A stretch of 64,000 bases of DNA from Cacajao melanocephalus (Eukaryota; Chordata; Mammalia; Primates; Pitheciidae): contig CAUYLG010005472.1 in the NCBI GenBank assembly GCA_963573385.1, forward strand, positions 1 to 64,000. The letters are read 5' to 3'. The position numbers and the translations under genes were made by a program. Below the pieces are notes generated by a model. It did no database searches and was not told the origin of the DNA. It was given only the letters and a program-made list of their open reading frames with translations. Each line of letters begins with the position of its first letter. Within the stretch, counting starts at the first letter, position 1. Positions 63,345 through 64,000 of this stretch are shown one piece after another.

Positions 63345-64000
63345 TGTGGGTATGGCAGACAAAAAATGCTCCTCTCTTCCCCAAATATATATACATCCAG
63401 TCCCCAAAACCTGTGAACATGTTAGGTCATGTGGCAAAGGAGAATTAAGGTTGTAGATGGAATTAAGCTTACTAATCAGCTGACCTTAAGATGGGAAGAG
63501 TTGGCCAAGCATGGTGGCTTAGCCTGTAATCCCAGCACTTTGGGAGGCCAAAATGGGTGGATCACCTGAGGTCAGGAGTTTGAGACCAGCCTGGGCAACA
63601 TGGTGAAACTCCATCTCTACTAAATGTATGAAAATTAGCCAGGCATGGTGTTGTGTGCCTACAATCCCAGATACTTGGCTGGGATTCACTGGATTCACTC
63701 CTGAGGCAGGAAAATCACTGAAACCTGGGAGGTGAAGGTTGCAGTGAGCTGAGATGGTGCCACTGCTCTCCAGCCTGGGCGACAGAGCGAGACTTTGTCT
63801 CAAAAAAAAAAAAAAAAGAGAGAGAGAGAGAAAGGTATCCTGGACTTTTTCAGGTGGCTCAATAGCTAATTATTAGGGTCCTTAAAATTGGAAGACAGAA
63901 TCAGAAGAGAGATGCCAATGTGAGGACTCAGCACAACCCTAATAGCTTTGAAGCTTTGAAAATAAAGAAGAGGACCATGAGTCAAAGAGTGTGGAAAGCC
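63345..64000 (+). mobile_element. MLT1-type LTR split by an Alu
   Basis: Left of the Alu: CCCCAAAACCTGTGAACATG, GGCAAAGGAGAATTAAGG and CTTACTAATCAGCTGACC. Right of it: GGTATCCTGGACTTTTTCAG and TTATTAGGGTCCTTAAAA, then GAGATGCCAATGTGAGGACT. The halves continue one another in an MLT1 consensus. The end is beyond the window. Confidence 0.75.
63503..63832 (+). mobile_element. AluS inserted in the MLT1 LTR
   Basis: Full-length sense Alu (GGCCAAGCATGGTGGCTTAG to GAGACTTTGTCTC, A-tail ending in (GA)n). An extra segment of about 20 bases in the right monomer (near 63680-63700) contains two GGATTCACT units. The split of the MLT1 shows the Alu came later. Confidence 0.93.

Overview
This is nuclear DNA from a simian primate. 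It is AT-rich, intron- and repeat-dominated, and carries primate- or simian-restricted repeats: AluJ/AluS copies, two THE1 proviruses, an L1PA-type 5' end and a MADE1 element. Species cannot be fixed from the sequence alone. The one gene I can support is the 5' part of SLC15A5, an orphan member of the peptide-transporter (POT/PTR2) family, on the minus strand. From general knowledge the human orthologue lies at 12p12.3, between DERA and MGST1. No exon of either neighbour was recognised here.

Layout. SLC15A5 enters from the left edge. Its intron 3 fills about 1-2622, exon 3 is 2623-2792, intron 2 is about 14.5 kb, exon 2 is 17310-17532, intron 1 is about 4.7 kb, and exon 1 with the start codon is 22274-22634. 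The three exons join with matching splice phases into 251 uninterrupted codons covering the first six of an expected twelve membrane helices. Everything from 22.6 kb to 64 kb is intergenic: no convincing gene, CpG island, tRNA, rRNA or CRISPR was found.

The remainder is a record of repeat insertions. Several have boundaries fixed by target-site duplications (TSDs): a complete THE1 provirus (7618-9882, GTGAG), a shorter THE1 provirus with an internal deletion (57118-58525, CATGT), an MST solo LTR (27126-27536, AGCCC), a reverse MLT1A LTR (59526-59890, CCTGA), two L1 insertions with 15-18 bp duplications, an L1 with a textbook 5' inversion (twin priming, 42631-43342) and several Alus. Ancient MIR and L2 fragments fill much of the rest. 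A badly decayed retroviral pol (RT, RNase H, integrase) lies at about 61.5-63.25 kb.

The less expected items are local rearrangements not explained by transposition. They are an inverted duplication inside an L1 (1807-1935), a long inverted repeat (33691-34187), a nested palindrome beside a 21-bp tandem duplication (31965-32058), an ectopic copy of an L2 segment (35675-35808 from 36428-36560), a 155-bp direct duplication whose copies differ almost only at CpG sites (50546-51049), and an A/T tract flanked by a 14-bp duplication (34236-34288). I found no convincing undescribed biological system. The best functional leads are the divergent SLC15A5 motifs and a miR-548-like MADE1 hairpin.
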